Part shown: positions 27,969 to 37,233 of the stretch, in pieces
How the letters are laid out: each line of letters begins with the position of its first letter
How positions within the stretch are numbered: position 1 is the stretch's first letter
Origin: Dolichospermum sp. DET69
GTDB lineage: Bacteria > Cyanobacteriota > Cyanobacteriia > Cyanobacteriales > Nostocaceae
Direction of reading: 5' to 3'
NCBI GenBank assembly: GCA_017355425.1
Contig: CP070233.1
Span: 3,451,501 to 3,515,500 of the forward strand
Length of the DNA stretch: 64,000 bases
Notes under the pieces: model-generated
Told to the model about the DNA's origin: nothing
Databases searched by the model: none
Seen by the model: only the letters and a program-made list of their open reading frames with translations
Translations under genes and position numbers: made by a program

Positions 27969-28130
27969 CGGTTCTTTTTAGGAACTACGGTCAGAAACGG
28001 TAAGTTCTACCGAGATTGTCTGTGGAGCGGGCAAACCTCTTAGAAGTCATTCTAAGACCGCGATGAAGCAGGAAATAAACACTAAGATTATCGCTGTCCA
28101 GATGTGTCTAGACTTTGGTAATTTTGGGTA
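27900..28130 (+). ncRNA. Candidate omega-RNA / right end of the IS607 element
   Basis: Follows and overlaps the tnpB 3' end. It is GC-richer than the surroundings and contains hairpins, e.g. GTTCttttTAGGAAC near 27971, a GGTAAGTTCTACC segment, and TCTTAGAAGTCATTCTAAGA (28038-28057) followed by ccgcgatgaagcaggaa, a tail resembling other cyanobacterial tnpB element ends. By analogy with TnpB systems it should encode the guide RNA scaffold, with the guide taken from DNA just past the right end. No experimental support. Confidence 0.42.
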
Positions 28131-28298
28131 AGTTTTATAGAACGGTTGCCTCCATCATATCTATATGCAAAAAAGAGTTTAGAGAACGAAAGCCAACAAT
28201 TTTATCAAATTTTAAGGAAACGATGATTAACGTACTTACCTGAGCAAAATTTATTGAATACTTTGGAAATAAAAATCCCTTTACCCTGTCCCTAAAAA

Positions 28299-29648
28299 CT
28301 ATTGGCAAATTTCCCGTAATGTGTTTGTAAAGTTGGGATAAGAAATAGCTGCGGCTTCAGCGCGATAAATGGTAGTTGTACCAGTAGAATTAAGGGCGGC
28401 GATCGCTAAACTCATGGCAATGCGATGATCTGTATGGCTATCTACTTCCGCACCGACTAGGGGAGTACCACCGATAATTTCCATCCCGTCAGGTAATTCG
28501 GTGATTTTTGCCCCCATTTTATTGAGTTGTTGCGCCATCACGGTAATGCGATCGCTCTCTTTGACTCTTAACTCTTCCGCATCCCGAATAATTGTTGTCC
28601 CTTGGGCAAAAGCCGCCGCAACTGCCAAAATGGGAATTTCATCAATTAATCTGGGAATAATATCACCGGCAATGGTACAGCTTTTTAAACCACCGGAACG
28701 GACACGAATATCAGCCACAGGTTCTCCCGCAACTTCCCGCTGATTTTCTAGTTGAATATTTGCCCCCATCATTGCCAAAGCTTCTAAAATTCCGGTGCGG
28801 GTAGGATTAACACCGACATTTTCCACTACCAAATCTGAACCAGGAACGATCGCCCCTGCGACTAACCAAAAAGCGGCTGAACTGATATCACCAGGGACAA
28901 TTACAGTTTGTCCGTAGAGTTTCGCCCCACCAGTAATAGTTACACTATTCGTATCTGTATCTATACTTAATTCCGCCCCATAAGCCCTTAACATTCGTTC
29001 ACTATGATCCCGTGATAAAGCGGGTTCGGTGACGGTAGTTTTGCCTGCGGTGTTTAAACCGGCAAGAAGGATACAGGATTTAACTTGAGCCGAAGCGATA
29101 GGAGAATGATAATGAATAGCTTGCAGGGCTTGTCCTTGAATAGCTAGAGGTGCTAAAGTATTACCTTTGCGTCCCCAAATTTGCGCTCCCATTTGTTGCA
29201 AAGGTTTGACAACACGGGACATAGGACGCGATCGCAAAGAACTATCCCCAGTCACCGTGAAAAACCGCCCTGGATGGGATGCTAACAACCCCAACATCAA
29301 CCTCATCGTTGTGCCAGAATTACCAGCGTCTAAGACATCTATAGGTTCTTGGAAATTGCCCAAACCGATGCCTTTGACCTTGACCAATTCTGTATTTAAT
29401 TCCGAAATTTCCGCACCTAACGCCCGAAAACAAGCCGCGGTGCTGCGGGGATCTTCGCCTAAAAGTAGTCCTTGAATCTGAGTTTCACCTTCAGCGATCG
29501 CACCCAACATCAAAGCACGATGGGAAATAGATTTATCTCCAGGGACTCGGATACATCCCTGTAAAGACAATCCAGCAAGAGGGCGCTGAATAATTAAGTG
29601 ATCAGAAGAGTTTGCTTGAGTTTGTAAAGTAATAACAACAGACGGCAT
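28299..29648 (-). CDS. aroA: 3-phosphoshikimate 1-carboxyvinyltransferase (EPSP synthase)
   Basis: 449 residues, sixth step of the shikimate pathway (shikimate-3-phosphate + PEP to EPSP). Clear motifs are [16 protein letters not shown] (substrate-binding Lys, Ser, Arg), [31 protein letters not shown] and HTDHRIAMS, with the conserved Asp in [12 protein letters not shown]. The ~30-residue N-terminal lead ([18 protein letters not shown]) is usual in cyanobacteria. HIP1 octamers occur inside the gene, as expected for resident DNA. It is monocistronic here, and downstream lies the IS607 right end. Length is normal for the family. Confidence 0.97.
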   Translation of the reverse strand: MPSVVITLQTQANSSDHLIIQRPLAGLSLQGCIRVPGDKSISHRALMLGAIAEGETQIQGLLLGEDPRSTAACFRALGAEISELNTELVKVKGIGLGNFQEPIDVLDAGNSGTTMRLMLGLLASHPGRFFTVTGDSSLRSRPMSRVVKPLQQMGAQIWGRKGNTLAPLAIQGQALQAIHYHSPIASAQVKSCILLAGLNTAGKTTVTEPALSRDHSERMLRAYGAELSIDTDTNSVTITGGAKLYGQTVIVPGDISSAAFWLVAGAIVPGSDLVVENVGVNPTRTGILEALAMMGANIQLENQREVAGEPVADIRVRSGGLKSCTIAGDIIPRLIDEIPILAVAAAFAQGTTIIRDAEELRVKESDRITVMAQQLNKMGAKITELPDGMEIIGGTPLVGAEVDSHTDHRIAMSLAIAALNSTGTTTIYRAEAAAISYPNFTNTLREICQ

Positions 29649-29814
29649 TAGGATATAATAGCTTTTGAATAAATATAGAAGCTAAACAAAACAGCGATTC
29701 GATTGATTGTCACTATTAACTTCCAATTTAGTATCTTAACGCTTTTTGGTAACTATACTATTTTTTGAGGTAGAGAACAGGTGACAGGTAATACCATATT
29801 GAATTGTCTAGCAC

Positions 29815-29849
29815 GTAGGGTGTGTTAGCGTCAGCGTAACGCACCCTAC
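29815..29849. repeat. Palindromic dispersed repeat in the 29649-29948 gap
   Basis: GTAGGGTGTGTTAGCG, a short centre, then GTAACGCACCCTAC. This is a cyanobacterial palindromic repeat of the kind often inserted in intergenic DNA. The remaining ~260 bases of this gap show no gene or clear RNA. Confidence 0.65.
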
Positions 29850-29948
29850 AAATACTATTGCCATATCATATCAAATTGTCCAAATTAAAATTAGCACTTT
29901 AGCAAATTGCTGAAATTTTATTTTTCATTTTTAATCCCTGATACTGTC

Positions 29949-30461
29949 ATGCTAACTCACCACCGCAAACCTATAAGTTTATCAATGATTTCCACTGACT
30001 TACCAATTTGGTCTGTGGTTAATACTGCCGGAACTTTGATCCAAAAAGATGTAGATAAATTTCATTTACTATTAACTGCACCACCTCTAATTAGTTGTGA
30101 AGTCGGAAGTTATTTAAATCCAGAAGAGACAATTTCCCCAACTAACAACAATTTTGCTCCTCCTAGCAGTCCCAGAATTTTATGGTTGGAAATTTCACCT
30201 CGTCGGGTAATTATGACAATGCAAGGTAGTGACCAAGTTAGTTACCGTCACTTTTGGGAGTTAGGAGTATATGGCATTAGTCGTTTTTGGTTGCCAAATG
30301 AATCTTTACAACCTCATCAACCCATCCGGTTGCGTAATTTTACCAAAAGCTTTACTATCAGTGGAAATCCTCTTCCACAGCATTTACGTTTAGAGTATGA
30401 ACTGTGGACAGGAAAAGTCCAATTAGGACGTTATATTCTCAATTTGGAGATTCAGCATTGA
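29949..30461 (+). CDS. Conserved hypothetical cyanobacterial protein
   Basis: 170 residues from the ATG at 29949 (MLTHHRKPISLSM). An ATG at 29907 would add 14 hydrophobic residues that do not form a proper signal peptide. No signal peptide or membrane helix is seen. The sequence is rich in beta-type segments with conserved-looking aromatic motifs: PRILWLEISPRRVIMTMQGS, YRHFWELGVYGISRFWLPNE and YELWTGKVQLGRYILNLEI. I do not recognise a named domain. It stands alone between a palindrome-containing gap and a long STRR tract. Confidence 0.65.
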   Translation: MLTHHRKPISLSMISTDLPIWSVVNTAGTLIQKDVDKFHLLLTAPPLISCEVGSYLNPEETISPTNNNFAPPSSPRILWLEISPRRVIMTMQGSDQVSYRHFWELGVYGISRFWLPNESLQPHQPIRLRNFTKSFTISGNPLPQHLRLEYELWTGKVQLGRYILNLEIQH

Positions 30462-30672
30462 CAGTTAACAGTTGACAGTTGACAGTTGACAGTTGACAGT
30501 TGACAGTTGACAGTTGTCAGTTGTTAGTTGTCAGTTGTTAGTTGTTAGTTGTTAGTTGTTAGTTGTTAGTTGTCAGTTGTCAGTTGTCAGTTGACTAATA
30601 ACTAATAACTAATAACTAATAACTAATGACTAATGACTAATGACTAATGACTAATGACTAATGACTAATAAC
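30461..30672. repeat. Long STRR heptamer array
   Basis: About 210 bp made almost entirely of 7-bp units: first TTGACAG/TTGTCAG/TTGTTAG variants, then their complement phase ACTAATA/ACTAATG. The two halves are inverted relative to each other, so the tract could fold into a long hairpin. It starts at the stop codon of the hypothetical gene and runs into the stop codon of the redoxin gene. Confidence 0.93.
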
Positions 30673-31240
30673 TCGGTTCGTTACCTGGTTTCCATTTGAT
30701 ATTGCAACCAATACTTGGCTTTTGTTCAATTGTCAGAGGTTGATTATTTAGGACTGCGGTAATAGCTGCTCTTAAATCTTTACCTGTTACAGGTTGATGA
30801 TTGCTAGGACGACTATCATCTAATTGTCCACGATAAACCAGTTTTTGTTCCCTATCAAATAAAAAGAAATCCGGTGTACAAGCTGCTGTATAAGCTTTTG
30901 CTATTTCTTGGGTTTCGTCGTAACAGAAAGTAAAATCAAACCCCAATTCTATAACCATTTCTTTTAATGATTCTGGGGCATCGTTGGGGTAATTTTTAGC
31001 ATCATTAGCACTAATGGCAATAATCCCTAAATCACTGCTGCTGTAATCTTGGTCTAATTTTGCTAATTCTTGTTGAATATGCTTAACAAATGGGCAATGA
31101 CGGCAAATAAACATGATTAATAATGCTTTCTTGTCGGTAAAATTATCAAGAGAAATTATTTTTCTAGATACTACTTCTGGTAGATGAAAATCTGGAGCTT
31201 TAGTGCCTAAAGGCAACATTGTAGAAGCTGTTAAAACCAT
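30665..31240 (-). CDS. Thioredoxin-fold redoxin (AhpC/TSA-like)
   Basis: 191 residues. It starts MVLTASTMLPLGTKAPDFHLPEV, the typical entry of AhpC/TSA-redoxin domains, then has a CxxC-type active site in MFICRHCPFVKHI and the cis-proline region TAACTPDFFLFDREQKLVYRG. It probably reduces peroxides or disulfides in the cytosol; there is no signal peptide. The last codon and stop (Tyr-TAG) lie within the STRR repeat. Its exact substrate cannot be told. Confidence 0.85.
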   Translation of the reverse strand: MVLTASTMLPLGTKAPDFHLPEVVSRKIISLDNFTDKKALLIMFICRHCPFVKHIQQELAKLDQDYSSSDLGIIAISANDAKNYPNDAPESLKEMVIELGFDFTFCYDETQEIAKAYTAACTPDFFLFDREQKLVYRGQLDDSRPSNHQPVTGKDLRAAITAVLNNQPLTIEQKPSIGCNIKWKPGNEPSY

Positions 31241-31472
31241 AATTTATTTAATGTTTTAATTGGGATTTTACCTAATCATAGGATAGTCTATTTTGATATA
31301 AATTTAGATACGTAAATTACTTAAACTTTCGGTATACTATGAATCTCGTAGTTAATTTATAATAAAGATATAGAATGATAAGCATACATATAGTATAATT
31401 ATCCATTGCTAATTGAAAAAGATTTTGATAATGATAACTTGGTGTTCCTTGCTAATGAAACGGTGGGGTAGG

Positions 31473-33086
31473 ATGACGAAGTTCCTATCTTTATTTTGTT
31501 TGTGTCTATTATTTATTGTTAGTTGTACTCCTAAACAACAAACAAATACACCTGCTCCCAGTTCTGTAACTACTACTGCGGGTGATGGTCGAATTACTAT
31601 AGGAACTACAGGAAAACCAAGAACTCTTGATCCTGCTGATGCGTATGAATTATCATCCTTGGGTTTAATATTTAATATGAGCGATCGCTTGTATACTTAC
31701 GAACCAGGAAGTACAGAAATTAAACCACAATTAGCGACAGAATTACCTAAAGTTAGTGCTGATGGTTTAACCTATACTATTCCTACTCGCAAAGGAGTAT
31801 TATTTCATGATCAAACTCCCTTCAATGCTAAAGCAATGGAGTTTAGTATTCAGCGTTTTATCGAAAATAAAGGTAAACCATCTTTCTTACTTTCTGATAC
31901 CGTAGCTTCAGTTAAAGCGACAGGAGAGGATGAATTAACAATTAAACTGAAAAAACCCTTTGCAGCTTTTCCTTCATTGTTAGCATTTTCTGGAGTATGT
32001 GCAGTTTCACCAACAGCTTATGAAATTGGGGCTGGAAAATTTAAACCCAATATCTTTGTAGGAACTGGTGCTTATAAATTAGCTAAATATGGAACAGATT
32101 CCTTAAGATTTGATGTATTTGATAAATATTGGGGAACAAAGCCCGAAAATAAAGGTGTGAATGTCCAAATTCAAACCAGTCCAGTCAATTTATTTAACGC
32201 TTTTAAAACTGGTGCGGTAGATGTGGCTTATCTATCTTTGCAACCAGACCAAATTCGCAGTTTAGAAGCCAGTGCTAAAAAAGGAGATTGGCAAGCAATT
32301 ACCGCCCAAGGTAGTGTAGTTAGTTACATGGTGTTAAATCGCAATCAAAAACCTTTAGATAAAGTAGAAGTGAGAAGTGCGATCGCATCATTAATTGATC
32401 GTAAATTATTAAATGATCGCGTATTGTATTCCCAAGCTGATCCTCTTTACAGCATGATTCCCACAACCTTCAATGTTTCCCAACCATTATTTAAAGATAA
32501 ATATGGTGATGGTAACTTTGAACTGGCTAAAAAATCCTTAGTTTCGGCTGGTTTTTCCAAAGAAAATCCCGCTAAAGTGCAAATTTGGTATCCCGCAAGT
32601 TCACCCACTCGTAGTTTAGCAGCACAAACCCTAAAATCCCTTGCTGATACTAAAATGGATGGGATGTTGCAATTGGAAGTTAAAACCGTAGAAGGTGCTA
32701 CATTCTTTAAAGAAATTTCCAAGGGTTTATATCCAGCCGCTTTACTTGATTGGTATCCAGACTTTTTAGATCCAGATAACTACGTGCAGCCATTTTTAGC
32801 TTGTGAAAAAGGTTCAGTTGCTACAGGTTGCCAAGAAGGAGGCAGTCAAACTCAGGGTTCTTTCTATTATAGTGAAGCTATGAATAAACTCATAGATCAA
32901 CAACGCAAAGAACAAAATCCCGAAGCCCGGAAAAAAATATTTGCAGACATTCAAGCCCAAGTTTTAACTGATGTTCCTTACATACCTTTATGGCAAAATA
33001 AAGATTATGTATTTGCCCAAAAAGGCGTAGCTAATGTTAAACTTGATCCTACCCAAAACCTGATTTACAAAACAATTAAAAAATAG
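31473..33086 (+). CDS. ABC transporter substrate-binding lipoprotein (family 5, peptide/nickel type)
   Basis: 537 residues from the ATG at 31473, which is preceded by GGTAGG and gives a lipoprotein signal peptide with lipobox LFIVSC. An ATG at 31413 would place 20 extra residues before it. The SBP_bac_5 domain is evident: RITIGTTGKPRTLDPADAYE, ATELPKVSADGLTYTIPTRK, GVLFHDQTPFNAKAMEFSIQ and a C-terminal DVPYIPLWQNKDYVFAQKGV. It binds peptides or related solutes in the periplasm for the permeases encoded at 33.3 kb and 34.5 kb. No ATPase genes lie in the window. Confidence 0.93.
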   Translation: MTKFLSLFCLCLLFIVSCTPKQQTNTPAPSSVTTTAGDGRITIGTTGKPRTLDPADAYELSSLGLIFNMSDRLYTYEPGSTEIKPQLATELPKVSADGLTYTIPTRKGVLFHDQTPFNAKAMEFSIQRFIENKGKPSFLLSDTVASVKATGEDELTIKLKKPFAAFPSLLAFSGVCAVSPTAYEIGAGKFKPNIFVGTGAYKLAKYGTDSLRFDVFDKYWGTKPENKGVNVQIQTSPVNLFNAFKTGAVDVAYLSLQPDQIRSLEASAKKGDWQAITAQGSVVSYMVLNRNQKPLDKVEVRSAIASLIDRKLLNDRVLYSQADPLYSMIPTTFNVSQPLFKDKYGDGNFELAKKSLVSAGFSKENPAKVQIWYPASSPTRSLAAQTLKSLADTKMDGMLQLEVKTVEGATFFKEISKGLYPAALLDWYPDFLDPDNYVQPFLACEKGSVATGCQEGGSQTQGSFYYSEAMNKLIDQQRKEQNPEARKKIFADIQAQVLTDVPYIPLWQNKDYVFAQKGVANVKLDPTQNLIYKTIKK

Positions 33087-33089
33087 TTA

Positions 33090-33165
33090 TTAGTCAGTAG
33101 GGGCGCAGGGCCTGCGCCCAGTCATTAGTCAGTAGGGGCGCAGGGCCTGCGCCCAGTCATTAGTC
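33090..33165. repeat. Tandem palindromes between SBP and permease genes
   Basis: Two copies of a 35-bp unit (ATTAGTCAGTA followed by the palindrome GGGCGCAGGGCCTGCGCCC, at 33101-33119 and 33136-33154). It is then followed by pyrimidine-rich low-complexity DNA (33180-33260). The strong hairpins could attenuate transcription from the SBP gene into the permease gene. Confidence 0.75.
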
Positions 33166-33266
33166 AGTAGTAAAATATTAACCTTTACCCTGATTCCTCC
33201 TTCTTCCTTCTTCGTGACTCGGTGACTCCTTCTTACTTCTTCCTTCTTCCTGACTCCTATTAAAAT

Positions 33267-34292
33267 ATGTCCCGTTCAAAAGCATTACAGTATTATATTG
33301 TTTCCCGGTTGCTATTTGCGCCATTGCAACTATTAACTATTATCACAATTGTTTTTCTTTTACTCAGAGCCACTCCAGGAGATCCCGCAGATGCAATTCT
33401 GGGAGGAAGAGCGCCAGAAAGTGCCAAAGAAGAATTAAGAAAACAGCTTGGTTTAGATTTACCTATTTGGTTACAATATCTCAATTATTTAGGTAATTTA
33501 CTTCACTTTGACTTAGGAACTTCCTTAACTAGTCGAGGGCAAAATGTAGGCGAAATAATTGGTCAATATTTTCCAGCTACCGTAGAATTAGCATTTGCGA
33601 GTATGGCTGTGGCGTTGATTGTCGGCGTTTTAGTCGGGACTATTTCCGCTTCTCGTCCGGGAACTGCTTTTGATATTGGAGGGCGTTTATTCGGGATTAT
33701 TACCTATGCACTACCGATGTTTTGGGCGGGTATGTTATTACAATTAATTTTTTCAGTTCAATTGGGTTGGTTTCCCAATTCTAATCGTTTTCCTCCCAAT
33801 CTTCCCGCACCTACAAATATTACTGGTTTATATACAATTGATAGTTTATTAAGTGGTAATTTAAGTCAGTTTTTAATATCTTTACATCATTTAGCTTTAC
33901 CAAGTTTAACTTTGGGAATTTTGTTAAGTGGCATTTTTGAACGGATTGTCAGAGTTAATTTAAAACAAACATTAAAAGCTGATTATGTAGAAGCCGCTAG
34001 AGCAAGGGGAATTTCTGAAAATAAGATTTTGGTTTCCCATGCTTTGAAAAATGCCTTAATTCCGGTAATCACGGTATTAGGATTAACATTTGCTTCCTTG
34101 TTAGGTGGAGCGATTTTAACAGAAGTCACATTTTCCTGGCCTGGTTTAGCAAATCGCCTATATCAAGCTATTTCTGACCGTGATTATCCCACAGTACAAG
34201 GGGTATTAGTATTTTTTGGGGCAATTGTTGTGACTGCAAGTATTTTAATTGATATTCTCAATGCTTATGTAGATCCGAGAATTAGATATTAA
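33267..34292 (+). CDS. ABC transporter permease, DppB/OppB type
   Basis: 341 residues with the DppB layout: an N-terminal helix (LLTIITIVFLLLRATPGDPAD), the extracellular region with LGLDLPIWLQYLNYL, four to five further helices, and the ATPase-coupling EAA loop EAARARGISENKILVSHALKNALIP. It forms the inner-membrane channel with the DppC-type subunit for the substrate delivered by the upstream lipoprotein. It is separated from the SBP gene by about 180 bp of hairpin repeats and low-complexity DNA. The partner permease gene is on the opposite strand. Confidence 0.95.
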   Translation: MSRSKALQYYIVSRLLFAPLQLLTIITIVFLLLRATPGDPADAILGGRAPESAKEELRKQLGLDLPIWLQYLNYLGNLLHFDLGTSLTSRGQNVGEIIGQYFPATVELAFASMAVALIVGVLVGTISASRPGTAFDIGGRLFGIITYALPMFWAGMLLQLIFSVQLGWFPNSNRFPPNLPAPTNITGLYTIDSLLSGNLSQFLISLHHLALPSLTLGILLSGIFERIVRVNLKQTLKADYVEAARARGISENKILVSHALKNALIPVITVLGLTFASLLGGAILTEVTFSWPGLANRLYQAISDRDYPTVQGVLVFFGAIVVTASILIDILNAYVDPRIRY

Positions 34293-34340
34293 AGCTTAGT
34301 AGGTTGGGTTGACGCTCATGTTACCCAATATGATTTTTTT

Positions 34341-34445
34341 GTCTGAATCAGGATTTACAGGATTTTAAGATTTACAGGATTTTGTATTCATATAAAAACT
34401 ATTAATCCTGTTCATCCTTTAATCGGTGGGTATCTTGATTCAGAC
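34341..34445. repeat. Inverted pair of 'gtctgaatcagga' repeats
   Basis: Starts GTCTGAATCAGGATTTACAG and ends with the reverse complement TATCTTGATTCAGAC, with AATCCTGTTCATCCTTTAATC before it. The ~105-bp sequence can form a long imperfect stem between the convergent permease genes. Confidence 0.75.
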
Positions 34446-34486
34446 GTAGACATAGTTGAAAACAATTAGATAAGTTTATTGAACAT

Positions 34487-34519
34487 AGATCCCCGACTTC
34501 TTCAAGAAGTCGGGGATCT
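34487..34519. terminator. Perfect 16-bp palindrome, probable bidirectional terminator
   Basis: AGATCCCCGACTTCTT, a single C, and its exact complement. It lies three bases from the stop of the dppC-type gene and about 200 bp after the dppB-type gene, where the two transcripts converge. There is no T-run, so its role as a terminator is inferred from position; similar palindromes occur as dispersed repeats in cyanobacteria. Confidence 0.5.
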
Positions 34520-34522
34520 AAA

Positions 34523-35638
34523 CTACCTCTGCACACTACGAGGATCAAGAGCATCTCTTAAACCATCACCTAATACGTTGAATGATAAAACGGTGATAAT
34601 AATCAGAATTGCTGGTGGGAGAATTAACCAAGGTTGTAAGACCAAAATAGAAGCATTACTAGCTAAAGAAAGCATATTTCCCCAAGAAGGATCTGGTTGT
34701 TGAATACCTAAACCAATTAGACTTAATACGGCTTCTGCACCAATAAAACTAGGAATTGTCAAAGTAGCAGAAATAATGATGTAAGTAGCAGTTTGTGGCA
34801 AAACATGACGGACAATAATATAAATCGGATTACCACCCATGACCTTGGCTGCTTGCACAAATTCAAGTTCTTTGATTGATAATACCTGTCCACGAATTAT
34901 TCTAGCTAAACCAGCCCAACTAATTACAGAAGTGATCAAAATAATTAATAAAAATCGTTGGGCGCTAGTTAATTTGGGACTCAAAATACCTGATAGTGCT
35001 ACTAATAAATAAATACTGGGAAATGTCATCAATACTTCGGCTAAACGCATGATGATGCTATCAATTAAGCCTCCAAAGTAGCCAGAAATTCCACCAATTA
35101 GTAATGCCAATGGATAGGTAATGATAATCCCAAAAATGCCAATAAACATACTAATACGACCACCATGCAACAAGCGACTAAATTGATCACGTCCTTGTTC
35201 ATCTGTTCCCAAAATATTCAATTTTGCATCACCACTAACGCCAAACAAATGCCAATTTAAAGAAATACCAGGAATAATTGTAACTTCTTGCCATTTTGGA
35301 GGCAGGGAAATACTCAAATTGAATAATTGATATTTTGGTCCAGCAACAAATAATCTTAGTGGTGAAGGTTTTGTCTGGTCTATAATTATTTTTCTTTCCC
35401 CAGTTTCTAAGTTTGTATCACCTTGTGTTGTAGGATATACGTGTGGTCCAATAAACTGCCCTGACTGAGACATCCAATGAATCTGAGTGGGTGGGAGTAG
35501 TGAACCATTGGCTTGTGAATCATAAGGATTATAAGGAGCGATAAAATCAGCACCAATTACTGCTAAATAGAAACATAACAGGACAATTGCCCCAGTTCGT
35601 GCTAAAGGATTTTTATTGAGTCGTTGCCACCAATTCAT
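34523..35638 (-). CDS. ABC transporter permease, DppC/OppC type
   Basis: 371 residues. The N-terminal OppC segment (NWWQRLNKNPLARTGAIVLL) precedes a helix, a long periplasmic loop of about 90 residues (PYNPYDSQANGSLLPPTQI onward), then GTDEQGRDQFSRLLHGGRIS and the coupling loop ELEFVQAAKVMGGNPIYIIV. This is the usual DppC architecture with a larger than usual periplasmic insert, as in cyanobacterial homologues. It converges on the DppB-type gene instead of following it. A ~360-bp structured repeat abuts its start codon, so its promoter must lie inside or beyond that element. Confidence 0.94.
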   Translation of the reverse strand: MNWWQRLNKNPLARTGAIVLLCFYLAVIGADFIAPYNPYDSQANGSLLPPTQIHWMSQSGQFIGPHVYPTTQGDTNLETGERKIIIDQTKPSPLRLFVAGPKYQLFNLSISLPPKWQEVTIIPGISLNWHLFGVSGDAKLNILGTDEQGRDQFSRLLHGGRISMFIGIFGIIITYPLALLIGGISGYFGGLIDSIIMRLAEVLMTFPSIYLLVALSGILSPKLTSAQRFLLIILITSVISWAGLARIIRGQVLSIKELEFVQAAKVMGGNPIYIIVRHVLPQTATYIIISATLTIPSFIGAEAVLSLIGLGIQQPDPSWGNMLSLASNASILVLQPWLILPPAILIIITVLSFNVLGDGLRDALDPRSVQR

Positions 35639-35639
35639 A

Positions 35640-36006
35640 AGACCTCGCGGTAAGTGGGAAACTCAGTGTCTAAAGACACTGAGAGGGAAGCGACACGTGC
35701 GGTTTTAACCGCTGTGGATATTAAAATTGAAACCAGATTTTTGATTGGAATCTGGAAACCAACTCCCATTTCTGGGGTGATGTTAGCAACGACTGCGTTA
35801 TAAGAGCTTGTTAGACTTGCAACACTGTTTCAGTGACCTTAAAACTGTTTAATTGCAAATGACAGAGCAGGGAACTAGCTTCGCATTCCGGGGTGTCGTG
35901 ACTCAAATAACGGCTACCCTTCGACTACGCTTGTGGGTGGTCTGGTCAGCACGGCTTGCTTGATTACTCTTGCAAGCCCAGTCCCTTTAGGGCTGGGTTA
36001 CTGACA
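35640..36006 (+). repeat. ~365-bp structured repeat element, copy A
   Basis: About 85% identical by eye over its whole length to 63456-63814. Both copies are preceded by TCATAAGA and end GGGCTGGGTTACTGAC. Conserved hairpins include CTCAGTGTCT/AGACACTGAG (35662-35683), GCGGTT/AACCGC, CAGATT/AATCTG and the terminal CCCAG..CTGGG. The stem sequences differ between copies while pairing is kept, so an RNA structure is likely. It could be a non-autonomous IS200/IS605-type element or a HEARO/omega-RNA-like RNA. No ORF. Confidence 0.8.
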
Positions 36007-36081
36007 GTTTTTGATGTAGAAGTTAATCTTGATTAATTGTTGATAAAAGTATATATCAATAAAAAACTGTAAACCTATTTT

Positions 36082-37233
36082 ATGAACAACTTGCATCATC
36101 ATCGCGCCCAATTTCCCGCTTTAAGTAATAAAATTTATTTTAACTACGGAGGCCAAGGGACTATGCCTCAAGGGGCTATGGATGCTATTACCCAATCTGA
36201 GGCACATATTCAAAATATCGGACCTTTTGGGAGTGCAGCATATAGTTGGATTTCACCGCAAATACAAGCCAGTCGAGAAGCGATCGCATCCCTACTAAAT
36301 GTGCCAAGTAATACAATTACTCTCACTGGTAATGTGACTGTAGGTTGCAATATTGCGATGTGGGGCATTGATTGGCAACCTGGTGATCATTTACTGCTTT
36401 CTGATTGCGAACACCCTGGAGTCATTGCTACGGCTCAGGAAATTGCCCGCAGATTTGCGATAGAAGTTACCACCTGTCCCTTAATGGCTACTTTAAATGA
36501 GGGACAGCCTATCAGTATTATTGCTGAAAATCTCCGCCCTAAAACCCGCTTAGTTGTTTTAAGTCATGTTCTCTGGAATACAGGTCAAGTTTTGCCGATT
36601 GATAAAATTGTCGAAGTATGCAGAAGTAATAATTCTCTGTTGTTGATAGATGCGGCTCAATCTGTGGGGGTTCTGCCCTTGGATTTAACAGCCTTGGGTG
36701 TAGATTTCTATGCCTTTACCGGTCATAAATGGTTATGTGGCCCTGCGGGTGTAGGTGGGTTATATGTGCGCCCAGAAGCGAGAGAAAATTTGCACCCTAC
36801 TTTTATTGGCTTAAATGGGGTAATTACTAATAATCAGGCACAACCGACGGGTTGGCAACCAGATGGACGCAGATATGAAGTATCTACTTTAGCCACTTCA
36901 TTATATGTGGGTTTAAAGGCAGCAATTACAATTCATGAACAGTGGGGAACAGCACAGGAAAGATATGAGCAAATTTGCCGAAATAGTAATTATCTTTGGC
37001 AGAAATTAAACTCTTTAGCTGATGTCAAATGTTTAAAAAATTCACCTCCAGAAAGTGGATTAGTTTCTTTTTATGTAACTAATCAGCCTAGCTCTAAATT
37101 GGTGCAATCTTTAGAATCACAAAACATTTTAACACGAACAATTGCTAATCCTAATTGCATTCGTGTTAGCGTTCATTACCTAACTCTAGAGTCAGAAATT
37201 GACCAATTAATCGCAACGATAAAAGGCGACTAG
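36082..37233 (+). CDS. Class V PLP-dependent aminotransferase (cysteine-desulfurase/epimerase-like)
   Basis: 383 residues. Fold-type I features: FNYGGQGTMPQGAMDAI at the start, LTGNVTVGCNIAMWGIDW (phosphate binding), LLIDAAQSVGVLPLDL (PLP Asp) and the lysine in YAFTGHKWLCGPAGVGGLYV. It lacks a clear catalytic cysteine loop of NifS/SufS; it resembles the isopenicillin-N-epimerase/EgtE-like branch, so a C-S lyase or transaminase role is possible but not assignable. The final codons (GGC GAC TAG) are part of a MITE-like repeat that begins at 37225. HIP1 occurs inside. It is monocistronic. Confidence 0.9.
   Translation: MNNLHHHRAQFPALSNKIYFNYGGQGTMPQGAMDAITQSEAHIQNIGPFGSAAYSWISPQIQASREAIASLLNVPSNTITLTGNVTVGCNIAMWGIDWQPGDHLLLSDCEHPGVIATAQEIARRFAIEVTTCPLMATLNEGQPISIIAENLRPKTRLVVLSHVLWNTGQVLPIDKIVEVCRSNNSLLLIDAAQSVGVLPLDLTALGVDFYAFTGHKWLCGPAGVGGLYVRPEARENLHPTFIGLNGVITNNQAQPTGWQPDGRRYEVSTLATSLYVGLKAAITIHEQWGTAQERYEQICRNSNYLWQKLNSLADVKCLKNSPPESGLVSFYVTNQPSSKLVQSLESQNILTRTIANPNCIRVSVHYLTLESEIDQLIATIKGD

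Larger units (their letters stand above)
26084..28130 (+). mobile_element. IS607-family insertion sequence (serine recombinase TnpA + TnpB)
   Basis: Contains an IS607-type transposase gene and a tnpB gene in the order and spacing of this family, followed by about 160 bp of structured non-coding DNA. IS607 elements lack terminal inverted repeats and target duplications, so both boundaries are estimates: the left from the end of toxin homology near 26078, the right from the end of the conserved post-tnpB sequence. Both genes are open, so the element may be active. Confidence 0.82.

Noticed and set aside
30461-30672. Possible CRISPR-like array
   Set aside because: Units are 7 bp with no spacers; this is an STRR tract, and no cas genes are present.
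35640-36006. Copy A considered as a group II intron or tmRNA-like RNA
   Set aside because: No domain V-like 34-nt hairpin, no reverse transcriptase, no tRNA-like ends; element-type repeat fits better.
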